Source: Porphyromonas sp.
Lineage (GTDB): Bacteria > Bacteroidota > Bacteroidia > Bacteroidales > Porphyromonadaceae
NCBI GenBank assembly: GCA_022772085.1
Contig: JALFBN010000012.1
Location: 1 to 43,164 of the forward strand
Direction of reading: 5' to 3'
DNA: 43,164 nt
Below are positions 18,998-27,534 of the stretch, in pieces. A program made the translations under genes and the position numbers. Every line of letters begins with the position of its first letter. Positions within the stretch are counted from its first letter, which is position 1. The notes under the pieces were generated by a model. That model did not search any database, was not told the DNA's origin, and saw nothing but the letters and a program-made list of their open reading frames with translations.

Positions 18998-19082
18998 GTG
19001 TGTACGGATGTTCTTTTTGGGGCTGTGACGTCTCTTGTTTTATGTTTGTGGTAGAGGGGTGTAAAGTTGGTTTTGAAAGAGT

Positions 19083-19169
19083 AAAAAGAGGCTCTCTCTA
19101 TATTCTCTGCATTTTGCCCAAGCCTCGCAAAGCCGGAGCAAGAATGAGAGATGGTATAGAGAGGACCTC
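19083..19169 (-). terminator. Long hairpin with T-run in the rnc leader
   Basis: On the minus strand the 15-nt arms GAGGTCCTCTCTATA (19169-19155) and TATAGAGAGAGCCTC (19102-19088) pair with two mismatches around a 52-nt loop that can form its own inner stem. A five-T run follows (19087-19083). It can act as a terminator or attenuator between fabF and rnc. A long duplex just upstream of rnc is also a plausible RNase III target. Confidence 0.6.
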
Positions 19170-19224
19170 GTTATTGACGTTGTTTGGACATTTGAGTTAC
19201 CTTCGCTGTGATATGTGTAGATTA

Positions 19225-20478
19225 TTATCCCACATATTTTTTGAAGAGAACGCAAGCATTGTGACCACCAAAACCAAACGTGTTGGATATAGCCGCACGA
19301 ACAGGGCGGTGACAAGCCTTGCCAAACGTGTAGTTATAGGCAGGGAACTCGGGATCATCATCATCCGGTTGATGGTTGATCGTTGGGGGGATTACATCCT
19401 CACAAACCGACTTAACCGCTACAAGAGCCTCAAGAGCACCCGTAGCACCTAGGAGATGACCGGTCATAGACTTCGTAGAGCTGATATTGAGTTTTTTAGC
19501 CTCTTCTCCAAATACGGCAGAAATGGCTTTGATCTCACTGATATCACCAACGGGAGTACTTGTCCCGTGCACGTTGATATAGTCTATGTCACTAGGTTGG
19601 AGGTTTGCATCCTCAAGGGTTCGCTGCATCACCAATTTCGCTCCAAGGCCCTCGGGGTGGCTTGCTGTCAAGTGGTGGGCATCGGCAGAAAGTCCGAACC
19701 CTCCAAATTCAGCGTAGATCTTAGCTCCACGGGCTAAGGCATGTTCCAGCTCCTCAAGGATCAGGATACTACTACCCTCTCCGAGTACAAAACCATCCCG
19801 ACTCTTGCTGAACGGACGGCTTGCGGTCTCGGGGCTATCATTGCGTGTAGAGAGGGCATTCATGGCATTGAAGCCACCAATCCCCGCAATGGTTACAGCT
19901 GCTTCACTTCCGCCCGCGACCATTACATCGGCCTTACCGAGGCGAATCATGATTGCTGCATCGATGATCGCATTCGTTGAAGAAGCACATGCCGAGGCTA
20001 CGGAGTAGTTCGGTCCGTTAAACCCATACTGGATCGAAACGAGCCCTGCTGCAATATCCGAGATCATCTTGGGAATGAAAAACGGATTAAAGCGAGGCCC
20101 TTTTTCGGGGGAGTACTCCATGACTTCTTGTTCAAAAGTCTGCAATCCTCCGATCCCTGCAGAGATAATAACGCCCACACGCTCACGGTCTACCTTTTCA
20201 ATATCCAAGGCGGCATCTTCGAGTGCCTCTTTGGCGGTTACGAGAGCAAACTGCGTGTAGCGGTCGTAGCGACGCGCCTCTTTCCTGTCGAAGTGATTGT
20301 TGGGATCAAATCCCTTCACCTCGCAGGCGAATTGCGTTTTGAACTGAGATGCATCAAAGAGCGTGATAGGAGCTGCACCACTCTTGCCTTCCAGGAGGCT
20401 CTCCCATGTCTCGGCTACATTGTTCCCCACAGGGGTCAGTGCACCGAGACCGGTGACAACAACTCTCTTAAACTCCAT
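19225..20478 (-). CDS. fabF: Beta-ketoacyl-ACP synthase II
   Basis: The 417-residue thiolase-fold enzyme extends acyl chains by condensing acyl groups with malonyl-ACP. The catalytic triad is present: Cys164 in SVASACASSTNA, His in INVHGTSTPVGD and His in STKSMTGHLLGA. The C-terminal glycine-rich NTFGFGGHNACVLF is intact. Length is typical. It starts 7 nt after acpP and forms the acpP-fabF pair common in many bacteria. Confidence 0.97.
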   Translation of the reverse strand: MEFKRVVVTGLGALTPVGNNVAETWESLLEGKSGAAPITLFDASQFKTQFACEVKGFDPNNHFDRKEARRYDRYTQFALVTAKEALEDAALDIEKVDRERVGVIISAGIGGLQTFEQEVMEYSPEKGPRFNPFFIPKMISDIAAGLVSIQYGFNGPNYSVASACASSTNAIIDAAIMIRLGKADVMVAGGSEAAVTIAGIGGFNAMNALSTRNDSPETASRPFSKSRDGFVLGEGSSILILEELEHALARGAKIYAEFGGFGLSADAHHLTASHPEGLGAKLVMQRTLEDANLQPSDIDYINVHGTSTPVGDISEIKAISAVFGEEAKKLNISSTKSMTGHLLGATGALEALVAVKSVCEDVIPPTINHQPDDDDPEFPAYNYTFGKACHRPVRAAISNTFGFGGHNACVLFKKYVG

Positions 20479-20485
20479 GTCGCTA

Positions 20486-20722
20486 TTAAGCCTTGTGAGA
20501 TTCGATATATTGGATAGCGTCGCCTACCGTTTTGATCGTTTGGGCTTCTTCGTCGGGGATTTGCATGTCAAATTCCTTTTCGAAAGCCATCATGAGTTCT
20601 ACGGTGTCGAGAGAATCTGCTCCAAGATCGCTTGCAAAGTTTGCACTGGGAGTTACTTCACTTGCATCTACGCCGAGTTTGTCTACGATAAGTTCGATAA
20701 CTTTTGCTTCAATTTCGTTCAT
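20486..20722 (-). CDS. acpP: Acyl carrier protein
   Basis: The 78-residue acidic helical protein carries acyl chains on a 4'-phosphopantetheine arm. The attachment serine is Ser37 in [17 protein letters not shown], the canonical D-S-L motif. It is the first gene of the acpP-fabF-rnc-spt run, with a candidate promoter at 20843-20850. Its product would serve FabF and possibly serine palmitoyltransferase downstream. Confidence 0.97.
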   Translation of the reverse strand: MNEIEAKVIELIVDKLGVDASEVTPSANFASDLGADSLDTVELMMAFEKEFDMQIPDEEAQTIKTVGDAIQYIESHKA

Positions 20723-20842
20723 TGTTTTACTCTATTAGAGGGTTTATACTATTTGTTTTTAGGCAAGATATTGTGCATTTCACACTATCTTTGCTACAAA
20801 GTCAGACCTCCTGGTCTCTCATTTCAGTCCTCTTTGCGAGGG

Positions 20843-20850
20843 CAAATATA
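20843..20850 (-). promoter_or_regulatory. Candidate -7 box for acpP-fabF
   Basis: Minus-strand TATATTTG followed by CC lies about 120 nt before the acpP start. A convincing -33 TTTG at normal spacing was not found. A plus-strand TATCTTTG (20786-20793), a possible purN box, lies in the same divergent region. Confidence 0.4.
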
Positions 20851-20904
20851 CAATGTTTCTGCACAACGCAATACAGTTTGTGCGAATTTGATTGAAGAAA
20901 ATGT

Positions 20905-21483
20905 ATGATACGCGTAGCAATCCTAGCTAGTGGCAACGGCTCTAATGCTGAAAATCTTATCCAAAATTGCCCCTCTTCGCTTGTGGAATTCCCTGTGATT
21001 ATTACCGATAATGCCAAAGCCGGAGTCCTGGAGAGGGCACAACGTTTGGAGGTGGCGACTCAAGTTTTTTCTCGTCAAGACTTTCAGGAGGGGGGCGTCG
21101 TGCTGGACTTTCTGCACCGAGAACGAATTGATGGGATCTTATTAGCAGGTTTCTTGTCCCGCATTCCACAATGCCTTGTAGCCGAGTATCCTCAGAAGAT
21201 TCTCAATATCCATCCTGCGCTTTTGCCCCGATTTGGAGGTAGGGGGATGTATGGGCGTTTTGTGCACGAAGCGGTGTTGGCTTCGGGAGAGGCGGTATCG
21301 GGTATCACAATTCACTATGTGGATGCGCAATACGATCACGGGGCCCCATTGTGTCAAGCGACTTGTCCTGTCTACCCTGATCGGGATACACACGACGACC
21401 TTGCCGAGCGCATCCATCATCTAGAGTATCTTTATTATCCTATTGCCGTGCAGCAATGGCTACGACAGATCTTCGGACTATGA
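20905..21483 (+). CDS. purN: Phosphoribosylglycinamide formyltransferase
   Basis: The 192-residue enzyme transfers the formyl group of 10-formyltetrahydrofolate to GAR in purine synthesis. Signatures are GNGSNAENLIQ near the N terminus (phosphate binding), LLAGFLSRIP, the catalytic NIHPALLP, and YVDAQYDHGAPL with the catalytic aspartate. Length is normal. The stop TGA overlaps the nth start as ATGA, so the two are probably translationally coupled. Confidence 0.95.
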   Translation: MIRVAILASGNGSNAENLIQNCPSSLVEFPVIITDNAKAGVLERAQRLEVATQVFSRQDFQEGGVVLDFLHRERIDGILLAGFLSRIPQCLVAEYPQKILNIHPALLPRFGGRGMYGRFVHEAVLASGEAVSGITIHYVDAQYDHGAPLCQATCPVYPDRDTHDDLAERIHHLEYLYYPIAVQQWLRQIFGL

Positions 21484-22130
21484 CCTCAAAAGAGCGTTAC
21501 AAAGGAGTTTTAGAGTGGTTTGAGGTACATATGCCCGTGGCTGATACGGAGTTGCACTATCGCACTCCATATGAATTGTTGGTGGCAGTGATGCTTTCTG
21601 CTCAATGTACCGATAAGCGAGTTAATATGGTCACACCGGCGCTTTTTGAAGCTCTACCCACGGTGGCTGATATGGCTCAGGCTAGTCAAGAGGAGGTCTT
21701 GGCACTTGTAAAAAGTATCAGTTATCCCAATAGCAAAGCCACGCACTTACGGGAGATGGCTCAGCGTGTTATTTCCGATTTTGATGGAGAGATTCCCAAG
21801 ACCAGAGAGGACTTGATGACGCTTCCTGGTGTTGGACGCAAGACGGCCAACGTGATCTTGGCAGTACTTTATGACCAGCCGACGATGGCGGTAGATACGC
21901 ACGTCTTTCGTGTATCGGAGCGCATCGGACTGACCACCCGAGCCAAAACACCTCTTGACACGGAACTTACTCTTACACGTCACATCCCTCCGGCTCTGAT
22001 CCCTAAGGCACACCACTGGTTGATTTTGCATGGGCGCTATGTTTGCCTCGCCCGCTCGCCCAAATGTTCTTCTTGTGGACTTGCTCCGTGGTGCCGCTAT
22101 GCACAAAAAAATAAACTTGTATCCCTATAA
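21480..22130 (+). CDS. nth: Endonuclease III
   Basis: ATG at 21480, which overlaps the purN stop as ATGA, gives 216 residues. A longer start at 21456 would lie further inside purN. This base-excision-repair enzyme removes oxidised pyrimidines and cuts the AP site. The helix-hairpin-helix LPGVGRKTANVIL contains the catalytic lysine, and AVDTHVFR contains the catalytic aspartate. The 4Fe-4S cluster ligands follow C-x6-C-x2-C-x5-C in CLARSPKCSSCGLAPWC. The stop is 8 nt before the lipoprotein gene of the next transporter. Confidence 0.95.
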   Translation: MTSKERYKGVLEWFEVHMPVADTELHYRTPYELLVAVMLSAQCTDKRVNMVTPALFEALPTVADMAQASQEEVLALVKSISYPNSKATHLREMAQRVISDFDGEIPKTREDLMTLPGVGRKTANVILAVLYDQPTMAVDTHVFRVSERIGLTTRAKTPLDTELTLTRHIPPALIPKAHHWLILHGRYVCLARSPKCSSCGLAPWCRYAQKNKLVSL

Positions 22131-22137
22131 TATTATT

Positions 22138-23088
22138 ATGTCACAAATGAAAACAAATTCGCTCTCTACCCGTTTAATCGGGGTTGCCCTCTTTTTTTCC
22201 ACTCTGTTGGCAGGTTGTGGAAACAATTCCTCAAAAAAAAATACGGACTCTGCCCATTTGCAATTTACGCTCGGGGTGATGGCTTCGGTTGATTACCTCC
22301 CCTTTGCAGTGGCCCTCGATAAGGGGATCTATGACTCGCTTGGTTTGGATCTGCGCATTGAACCCTTTTTCTCGCCTGTGGAGCGCGATGCGGCTTTACA
22401 GGGAGGTACTTTGGATGGTACAGTCACGGACTATACCTCTGCTGCTCTCCTCAGTGCTTCGGGTTTCCCTTTGCTGGTGGATATGAAGTGCGATGGCGCA
22501 TTTCGGTTGATTGTTGGTCGTGATAAGCCGATCACTTCGATCCAAGATCTCAAAGGCAAGAAGCTCGCTCTCAGCAGCAATACTGTAATTGAATACACAA
22601 CGGATAAGCTCCTTGAGCAAGCAGGGATAGATCCTGCTGAAGTGGAAAAGGTGGAGATTGCCAAAATCCCTCTACGCATGGAGATGCTCCAAAGTGGAGA
22701 GGTTGATGCTGCAGTATTGCCCGAGCCATTTGCCTCCATGGCAATAGAGAAGGGCTTAGTTGCACTCATCTCGACGAAAGATTTGGATATAGAGCTTACG
22801 GGTATTGCCGTGACGAGAGAGGTAGCACAGAAGTCTGCTGTAATGGACCTCTTGCACCAAGGCTATAATTTAGGAGTCGAATACATGAAGCAACATCCTC
22901 GCACGGAGTGGGTCAAGGTGCTGGTTGAGACGCTGGGTGTGTCGGAGGAGGTCGCGCTTTCGATGGTTATCCCCGATTTTACACAAGTAGCTTCTCCTCG
23001 TAGCCAAGACCTTGCTGATATGAATGCATGGCTTAAGGCTAAGAAACTCGTCGAAGAAAGTTATTCCGAATCACAACTTCTTCGCTAA
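22138..23088 (+). CDS. ABC transporter substrate-binding lipoprotein, NMT1/SsuA type
   Basis: Starting at ATG 22138 (an alternative is 22147) the protein has 316 residues, with a lipobox LLAGC, so it is a periplasm-facing lipoprotein. The fold signature of the NMT1/THI5/SsuA-like periplasmic binding proteins is visible: VDYLPFAVALDKGIYDSLGL, then ITSIQDLKGKKLAL and LQSGEVDAAVLPEP. Members bind sulfonates, nitrate, pyrimidine precursors or other small ligands. The ATPase (23110) and permease (23810) follow directly. The substrate is not deducible, and no riboswitch was recognised upstream. Confidence 0.88.
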   Translation: MSQMKTNSLSTRLIGVALFFSTLLAGCGNNSSKKNTDSAHLQFTLGVMASVDYLPFAVALDKGIYDSLGLDLRIEPFFSPVERDAALQGGTLDGTVTDYTSAALLSASGFPLLVDMKCDGAFRLIVGRDKPITSIQDLKGKKLALSSNTVIEYTTDKLLEQAGIDPAEVEKVEIAKIPLRMEMLQSGEVDAAVLPEPFASMAIEKGLVALISTKDLDIELTGIAVTREVAQKSAVMDLLHQGYNLGVEYMKQHPRTEWVKVLVETLGVSEEVALSMVIPDFTQVASPRSQDLADMNAWLKAKKLVEESYSESQLLR

Positions 23089-23109
23089 CAGCCGTTCTCC
23101 CGATAGATT

Positions 23110-23799
23110 GTGGAATCCCTTGTCGTCACCGATCTCTCGCTCGCCTATGGTGTGGATCCCATTGTGCAGGAGATTTCCTTTGAGGTACCTTGGGGGGAGG
23201 TGTGTGCACTGGCCGGCTCTTCAGGTAGTGGCAAGTCCACCCTCCTCAAGGCAGTGGCAGGATTGTTGCCGCCTCGGTCTGGTTCTATTCGCCTTTTCGG
23301 ATCGAATCCTGATCCAAAGCGGTTGCGTCTGGCCTTTGTTCCCCAGAACTTTGGTCTTTTAGCATGGAAACGTGTGGGAGAGAATATCTTGCTCCCTGCT
23401 CGCTTGGGGCATCATATGGTCGATGCCGTTCGTTACGAAGAGATTGTTTCTGTCCTTGGATTGAAACCCTTTCTACACAGTTATCCTCATCTTCTAAGTG
23501 GAGGGGAGCGGCAGCGAGTTGCTTTAGCTCGGGCCTTTGTGATGAAGCCCGACCTCCTTTTGCTTGACGAACCCTTCTCGGCTTTGGATATGGCTACGGC
23601 AGAGCGAAGCTATGCCCTCCTGCAACGGTTGCTGGAGGATTTCCCGACGACGACGCTTCTCGTCACGCACAACCCCAGAGAGGCCGTACTTCTAGCACAT
23701 CACGTACTGCTTTTGGGCGGTAAGCCCGGGCATTTGGTTGCTAATCTAACTAATCCGACAGAGGAGGATGTGCGTCGTCTGTTGGTGCAATTATCCTAA
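23110..23799 (+). CDS. ABC transporter ATP-binding protein (nitrate/sulfonate/taurine type)
   Basis: The 229-residue ATPase starts with GTG at 23110. All motifs are intact: Walker A GSSGSGKST, Q-loop VPQNFGLLAWKRV, signature LSGGERQRVALARA, Walker B LLLLDEPFSALD and the H-loop histidine in LLVTHNPREA. It is in the SsuB/TauB-like subfamily and would energise the neighbouring permease. It lies 21 nt after the binding protein and 10 nt before the permease ATG. Confidence 0.92.
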   Translation: MESLVVTDLSLAYGVDPIVQEISFEVPWGEVCALAGSSGSGKSTLLKAVAGLLPPRSGSIRLFGSNPDPKRLRLAFVPQNFGLLAWKRVGENILLPARLGHHMVDAVRYEEIVSVLGLKPFLHSYPHLLSGGERQRVALARAFVMKPDLLLLDEPFSALDMATAERSYALLQRLLEDFPTTTLLVTHNPREAVLLAHHVLLLGGKPGHLVANLTNPTEEDVRRLLVQLS

Positions 23800-23809
23800 A
23801 TCATACCTT

Positions 23810-24577
23810 ATGAAACCGCAGAAATCACCTCCTTCTTGGGTTCGTTTGGGACATATCCTCCTCGGAGCCTTCCTTTTGCATCTCATTTGGGCGTTGCTTG
23901 CGGTTGTGTTGCATCAACCGCTCTTGCCTGCTCCGTGGGCAGTTTATGCGCATACGACAGAGGCGTGGACCGGTGGTATGGCACAGCACCTCGTGGCGAG
24001 CCTTTTGCGTATCGTTGTAGGGTTGTCATTGGCTCTGTTTGTGGCATTGCTTGTAGCTCTCCTCATGCACCGCTATCGCTTTGTGGGGAGTATTGTAGGA
24101 GCCTTTATTTACTTTTCTTATCCTATACCGAAGTTGGCTCTTCTACCTGTGGTAATGCTCCTTGCCGGGCTGGGTGAGGTGACAAAGATCGTGATGATCC
24201 TGCTGATCATTCTCTTTCAGCTCGTTGTTTCCCTTCGAGATGCACTCGGAGCGATCCCTAAAGACAATTATGTGGTGATGCATACGCTTGGAGCGGGTCC
24301 GCTCTCTATCCTGCGTCATGTGCTCTTACCGGCACTCCTTCCGGATCTCTTATCGGCTCTGCGTGTGGCTATCGGTACTGCTGTTTCTGTGTTATTTGTT
24401 ACGGAGACCTACGGTACTTCGCAAGGCATGGGATACTATATTGTCCATGCATGGATGCGGTTCAACTATCTCGATATGTATGCAGGGATCGTGTTCTTAG
24501 GTGTGATGGGATTCCTCCTTTTTGTCTTAACGGATGTTTTGGAATACCTCTTGGTACCTTGGAAGCGTCCAATATAA
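23810..24577 (+). CDS. ABC transporter permease (SsuC/TauC-like)
   Basis: ATG at 23810 gives 255 residues; an in-frame ATG at 23768 inside the ATPase gene is less likely. Several hydrophobic helices are visible. The inner-membrane-component coupling motif with conserved glycine falls in TLGAGPLSILRHVLLPALLP, matching the EAA loop that contacts the ATPase. It completes a binding protein/ATPase/permease import operon that ends at the terminator at 24606-24655. Confidence 0.9.
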   Translation: MKPQKSPPSWVRLGHILLGAFLLHLIWALLAVVLHQPLLPAPWAVYAHTTEAWTGGMAQHLVASLLRIVVGLSLALFVALLVALLMHRYRFVGSIVGAFIYFSYPIPKLALLPVVMLLAGLGEVTKIVMILLIILFQLVVSLRDALGAIPKDNYVVMHTLGAGPLSILRHVLLPALLPDLLSALRVAIGTAVSVLFVTETYGTSQGMGYYIVHAWMRFNYLDMYAGIVFLGVMGFLLFVLTDVLEYLLVPWKRPI

Positions 24578-24605
24578 GAGGAGGTAGCAGAGGCTATAGT
24601 AAGGA

Positions 24606-24655
24606 AGTGGGTGTGAAGTGTTTCCCGAATAGGAATGCTTCATACCCACTTTTTT
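24606..24655. terminator. Terminator between the ABC transporter and the M48 peptidase gene
   Basis: A 13-bp stem (AGTGGGTGTGAAG at 24606-24618, CTTCATACCCACT at 24638-24650, one G-U pair) is followed by a T-run. It serves the plus-strand transporter operon and may also stop the convergent transcript. Confidence 0.85.
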
Positions 24656-24662
24656 ATTCGGA

Positions 24663-25607
24663 TTATTTTTTAGTTTTCTTCTTGGTAGGCTTTTTCGTTG
24701 TGTTCTTGTTTGAACTACTCTTGGTGGGAGTTTTTGTTTCCTTATTGGCTTCGCTTGCTGCAGCTTGGGCTGCCTTTTGTTGAGCTGCATAGGCTTGGTA
24801 ATAGGGGATCGCCTTGGGGAGATACTCTCCGATGGCCTTGATACGATTAGCATCACTGGGGTGTGTGCTGAGGAGTTCTGATTGGGACGATCCCCCTTGT
24901 TGAGACATCTTCTGCCAAAAGCTGATTGCTTGTTCGGGGTTGTATCCGGCCATTGCCATGAAAACCAACCCGATCTGATCAGCCTCATGCTCCTGCTTAC
25001 GGCTATATGGGAGTGATACGAGCACTTGAGAGCCGAGGCCGTAGGCTTGCTGGATAACGGTGTTGGTAATGGCAGATGTAGAGCCAACGGCGGAGACAAG
25101 GATGCGTCCTCCCATCTGACGAAGGATTTCGGTACTCAGTCGTTCGTTGCTGTGTCGTGCGATGGCATGGCTCACTTCGTGTGATACGACCGTGGCAAGT
25201 TCATCATCGGTGGCACATAAGGGCAAGATGCCGGTGTAAATAACGATTTTCCCTCCGGGCATACAGAAAGCATTTACCCTGCGATCTGCAATCAAAGTGA
25301 ACTCCCACTTCATCTGATTGGCAAGGTCACTCAGGTTGTTTTGCTGGAGATAAACGGTTGCAGCCTTGGCGATTCGTTTGCAGACTGTTTCTACGCGCTC
25401 AATCTTTTTTGGATCGTCGCTGTGGGGCATTTGGCGTACATATTCGGTGTACTGGAGGGCACTCTGTTGGATGATCTGCGACTCCGGAACAAGGTTCAGT
25501 GACTTACGCCCCGAGATGGGTACGGTACCGCAAGCCACGAGTAGGAGGGGGAGTGCTGTGGCTACAAGGAGTCCTTTAAGGGACTGATGGAGTTGTTTGG
25601 GATTCAT
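24663..25607 (-). CDS. M48-family metallopeptidase lipoprotein
   Basis: The 314-residue protein has a lipobox LLLVAC (Cys26), placing it in a membrane facing the periplasm. The zinc site is H143-E-V-S-H147 in VSHEVSHAIARHS, with the third ligand probably E206 in KQEHEADQIG. This is the Oma1/LoiP/BepA-like arrangement used in envelope protein quality control. The C-terminal 30 residues are a lysine/threonine-rich low-complexity tail (KKPTKKKTKK), which is unusual for the family. It follows rarA by 30 nt. Confidence 0.9.
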   Translation of the reverse strand: MNPKQLHQSLKGLLVATALPLLLVACGTVPISGRKSLNLVPESQIIQQSALQYTEYVRQMPHSDDPKKIERVETVCKRIAKAATVYLQQNNLSDLANQMKWEFTLIADRRVNAFCMPGGKIVIYTGILPLCATDDELATVVSHEVSHAIARHSNERLSTEILRQMGGRILVSAVGSTSAITNTVIQQAYGLGSQVLVSLPYSRKQEHEADQIGLVFMAMAGYNPEQAISFWQKMSQQGGSSQSELLSTHPSDANRIKAIGEYLPKAIPYYQAYAAQQKAAQAAASEANKETKTPTKSSSNKNTTKKPTKKKTKK

Positions 25608-25637
25608 TGTTGTCTTCTTTTCTCTTATTGTTTTGGA

Positions 25638-26948
25638 TTATTCTCTTCGGGTAGGCTCTTCCTCGTGGATGAAGCGCAAGTAGTCTGCAAGATGGCGTTC
25701 TGCCGCTCCCGTTACTTGAGGTGTGTAAAAATGCGCCTCTCGAACTTCATGGGGAAGGTACTCTTGGGCTACATAGTGTTTGTCGTAGTCATGAGGGTAT
25801 TTGTAGTTCGTGCCGTACCCGAGCTCTTTCATCAGCCCTGTGGGGGCATTGCGTAAGTGCATCGGTATGGGGAGGTTGCCCGTTGAGCGCACGAAGTCAA
25901 GTGCGGCATCGATGGCGAGGTAGGCGGAGTTGCTCTTTGGGGAGGTTGCTAAATAGACTGCCGCCTCGGCGAGGGGTATTCTGCCTTCAGGCCATCCGAT
26001 GAAGTCAATCGCCTGGGCAGCTGCCTGAGCGACCACGAGAGCATTGGGGTTGGCAAGTCCAATATCTTCGGCTGCGGATATGATAAGACGTCGAGCAATG
26101 AAGCGGGGATTTTCTCCTCCTTCGATGAGTCTGGCCATCCAGTAGAGTGCGGCATCGGGATCACTTCCTCGGATACTTTTTATAAAGGCAGAGGCGATGT
26201 CGTAGTGCATCTCCCCGCCCTTGTCAAAGGCGGCAGGCTGTCGAGATATACTCTCTTTTACGAGATCGTCCGTGAGGATGAGGGGCGTTTGAGGAGAGGC
26301 ACTGAGAAGCATTTCCAGGAGATTGAGCAGTTTGCGCGCATCGCCTCCGGCATAGGAAAGTAGGAGTTCGTCACTTTCGATCTGAATCTTGCGAGGGATG
26401 AGGAGCGGATCGGTCGAGATGGCACGTTGGAGTAGAGCTCGGAGGTCCTCTTTTTCAAGGCTTTTGAGTACAAATACTTGACATCGAGAGAGGAGCGGAC
26501 GGATCACCTCAAAGGAGGGATTTTCCGTAGTGGCTCCGATAAGAGTGACTATGCCCTGTTCCACAGCTGCAAGAAGAGAATCCTGTTGACTTTTGGAAAA
26601 GCGGTGAATCTCGTCAATAAAGAGTAGGGGACGCCCCTTGCTGGCAAAAAGTCCTTTGGCGCGTTGTGTGGCCTCGTCAAGTACCCGACGTACTTCATTG
26701 ACTCCTGAGCCAACGGCACTGAGTTTGAAGAATGGAGCTTCGGTACGCTGCGCAAGCAGTTCGGCAAGGGTCGTTTTACCCACTCCCGGAGGTCCCCAAA
26801 AGATGAGGGAAGGGAGATGTCCTGAACGGATCATACGCCCGAGGGGAGCCTCTGCCCCTACGAGATGCTGTTGCCCGACGTACTCTTCGAGAGTGCGAGG
26901 GCGCATCCGTTCGGCAAGGGGCTGGTGTAGGTTGTGGATCTGTTCCAT
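25638..26948 (-). CDS. rarA: Replication-associated recombination protein A (AAA ATPase)
   Basis: The 436-residue protein is a clamp-loader-like AAA+ ATPase (MgsA/Mgs1 family) acting at stalled replication forks. Walker [13 protein letters not shown], Walker [11 protein letters not shown] and sensor 1 [11 protein letters not shown] are present. The C-terminal tetramerisation region contains the family hallmark [17 protein letters not shown]. Length is typical. It leads a two-gene run with the M48 lipoprotein. Confidence 0.95.
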   Translation of the reverse strand: MEQIHNLHQPLAERMRPRTLEEYVGQQHLVGAEAPLGRMIRSGHLPSLIFWGPPGVGKTTLAELLAQRTEAPFFKLSAVGSGVNEVRRVLDEATQRAKGLFASKGRPLLFIDEIHRFSKSQQDSLLAAVEQGIVTLIGATTENPSFEVIRPLLSRCQVFVLKSLEKEDLRALLQRAISTDPLLIPRKIQIESDELLLSYAGGDARKLLNLLEMLLSASPQTPLILTDDLVKESISRQPAAFDKGGEMHYDIASAFIKSIRGSDPDAALYWMARLIEGGENPRFIARRLIISAAEDIGLANPNALVVAQAAAQAIDFIGWPEGRIPLAEAAVYLATSPKSNSAYLAIDAALDFVRSTGNLPIPMHLRNAPTGLMKELGYGTNYKYPHDYDKHYVAQEYLPHEVREAHFYTPQVTGAAERHLADYLRFIHEEEPTRRE

Positions 26949-26981
26949 AGAGGCTTATATGAGCGGTCTATTTTTGCGGGG

Positions 26982-26989
26982 CAAAGATA
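26982..26989 (-). promoter_or_regulatory. Candidate -7 box for rarA
   Basis: Minus-strand TATCTTTG followed by CC lies about 34 nt before the rarA ATG. No clear -33 TTTG was found. Confidence 0.4.
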
Positions 26990-27173
26990 CATATTCTTTT
27001 GCCTTTGGGCATGCCCTTTTGGGGGCGGTGTGGTAGTGGAAAAAATAACCGTTGGGCAGAAGCGTTGAACCCGTTGCCCAAGAGATAAAAAAGTATAGCC
27101 CTCAAGCAGAAAAAGTTTAGGGCAGGATTTTTTTTGACTTGATCTACAGTAGGGAGGGATGCTGCCGAGAGAC

Positions 27174-27205
27174 AAAAAAACCGTTACCTCCGGAAGAAGT
27201 AACGG
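27174..27205 (-). terminator. Terminator downstream of tRNA-Gly
   Basis: On the minus strand, CCGTTAC and GTAACGG arms (27205-27199 and 27187-27181) are followed by a seven-T run (27180-27174). It lies 30 nt beyond the tRNA 3' end. Confidence 0.85.
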
Positions 27206-27235
27206 ACCCTCAGGGGAAATAAGCTACCCCATATC

Positions 27236-27311
27236 TGGAGCGGAAAACGAGACTCGAACTCGCGACCCTAACCTTGGCAAGGTTATGCTCTACCAACTGA
27301 GCTATTTCCGC
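27236..27311 (-). tRNA. tRNA-Gly (GCC)
   Basis: The minus-strand cloverleaf has acceptor stem GCGGAAA/TTTCCGC, D-arm AGCTCAGTTGGTAGAGC, anticodon loop CTTGCCAAG with anticodon GCC (27278-27276), and T-arm GTTCGAGTC. The 3' CCA is encoded at 27238-27236. It decodes GGC and GGU codons. It has its own promoter (27376-27407) and terminator. Confidence 0.97.
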
Positions 27312-27375
27312 ATTTGACCTTTGAAAGGATCATCTCACACCCTCCGGCAAGAGAATAGCCCTCTCAACAGCAACG

Positions 27376-27407
27376 CAAAGGTAGTGGAAAATTTTTTTAT
27401 TGACAAG
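27376..27407 (-). promoter_or_regulatory. Promoter for tRNA-Gly
   Basis: Minus-strand CTTG (27407-27404), a 20-nt spacer and TACCTTTG (27383-27376) followed by CG fit the Bacteroidetes pattern, with one mismatch in the -33 element. It lies about 65 nt upstream of the tRNA 5' end. Confidence 0.55.
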
Positions 27408-27488
27408 GTTTCAGGGCAAAAATGTTTTTTGCGCCGCCTGTTTCTTTAGCCGGATAGGGGGATCAATTGTGCAACGACCCCAATTTGT

Positions 27489-27496
27489 TACCTTTG
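27489..27496 (+). promoter_or_regulatory. Promoter box for trpS
   Basis: TACCTTTG followed by C lies 38 nt before the trpS ATG. ATTG at 27466-27469, a near match to the -33 TTTG, is 19 nt upstream. The box lies inside the longer open frame that starts at 27400, which argues against that start. Confidence 0.55.
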
Positions 27497-27534
27497 CATC
27501 AAATTGGAATAATACTAGTGATAAGATCAGTAAG

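Noticed and set aside
22100-22140. Riboswitch (such as TPP) before the ABC importer
   Set aside because: Only 8 nt separate nth from the binding-protein gene, leaving no room for an aptamer.
27052-27081. Hairpin TTGGGCA/TGCCCAA upstream of rarA as a terminator or regulatory RNA
   Set aside because: The stem is short (7 bp) and not directly followed by a T-run on either strand, so the evidence is too weak to call.
27400-27534. Longer N terminus for trpS
   Set aside because: The extra 45 residues are unlike TrpS and overlap a good TACCTTTG promoter box, so the start at 27535 is better.
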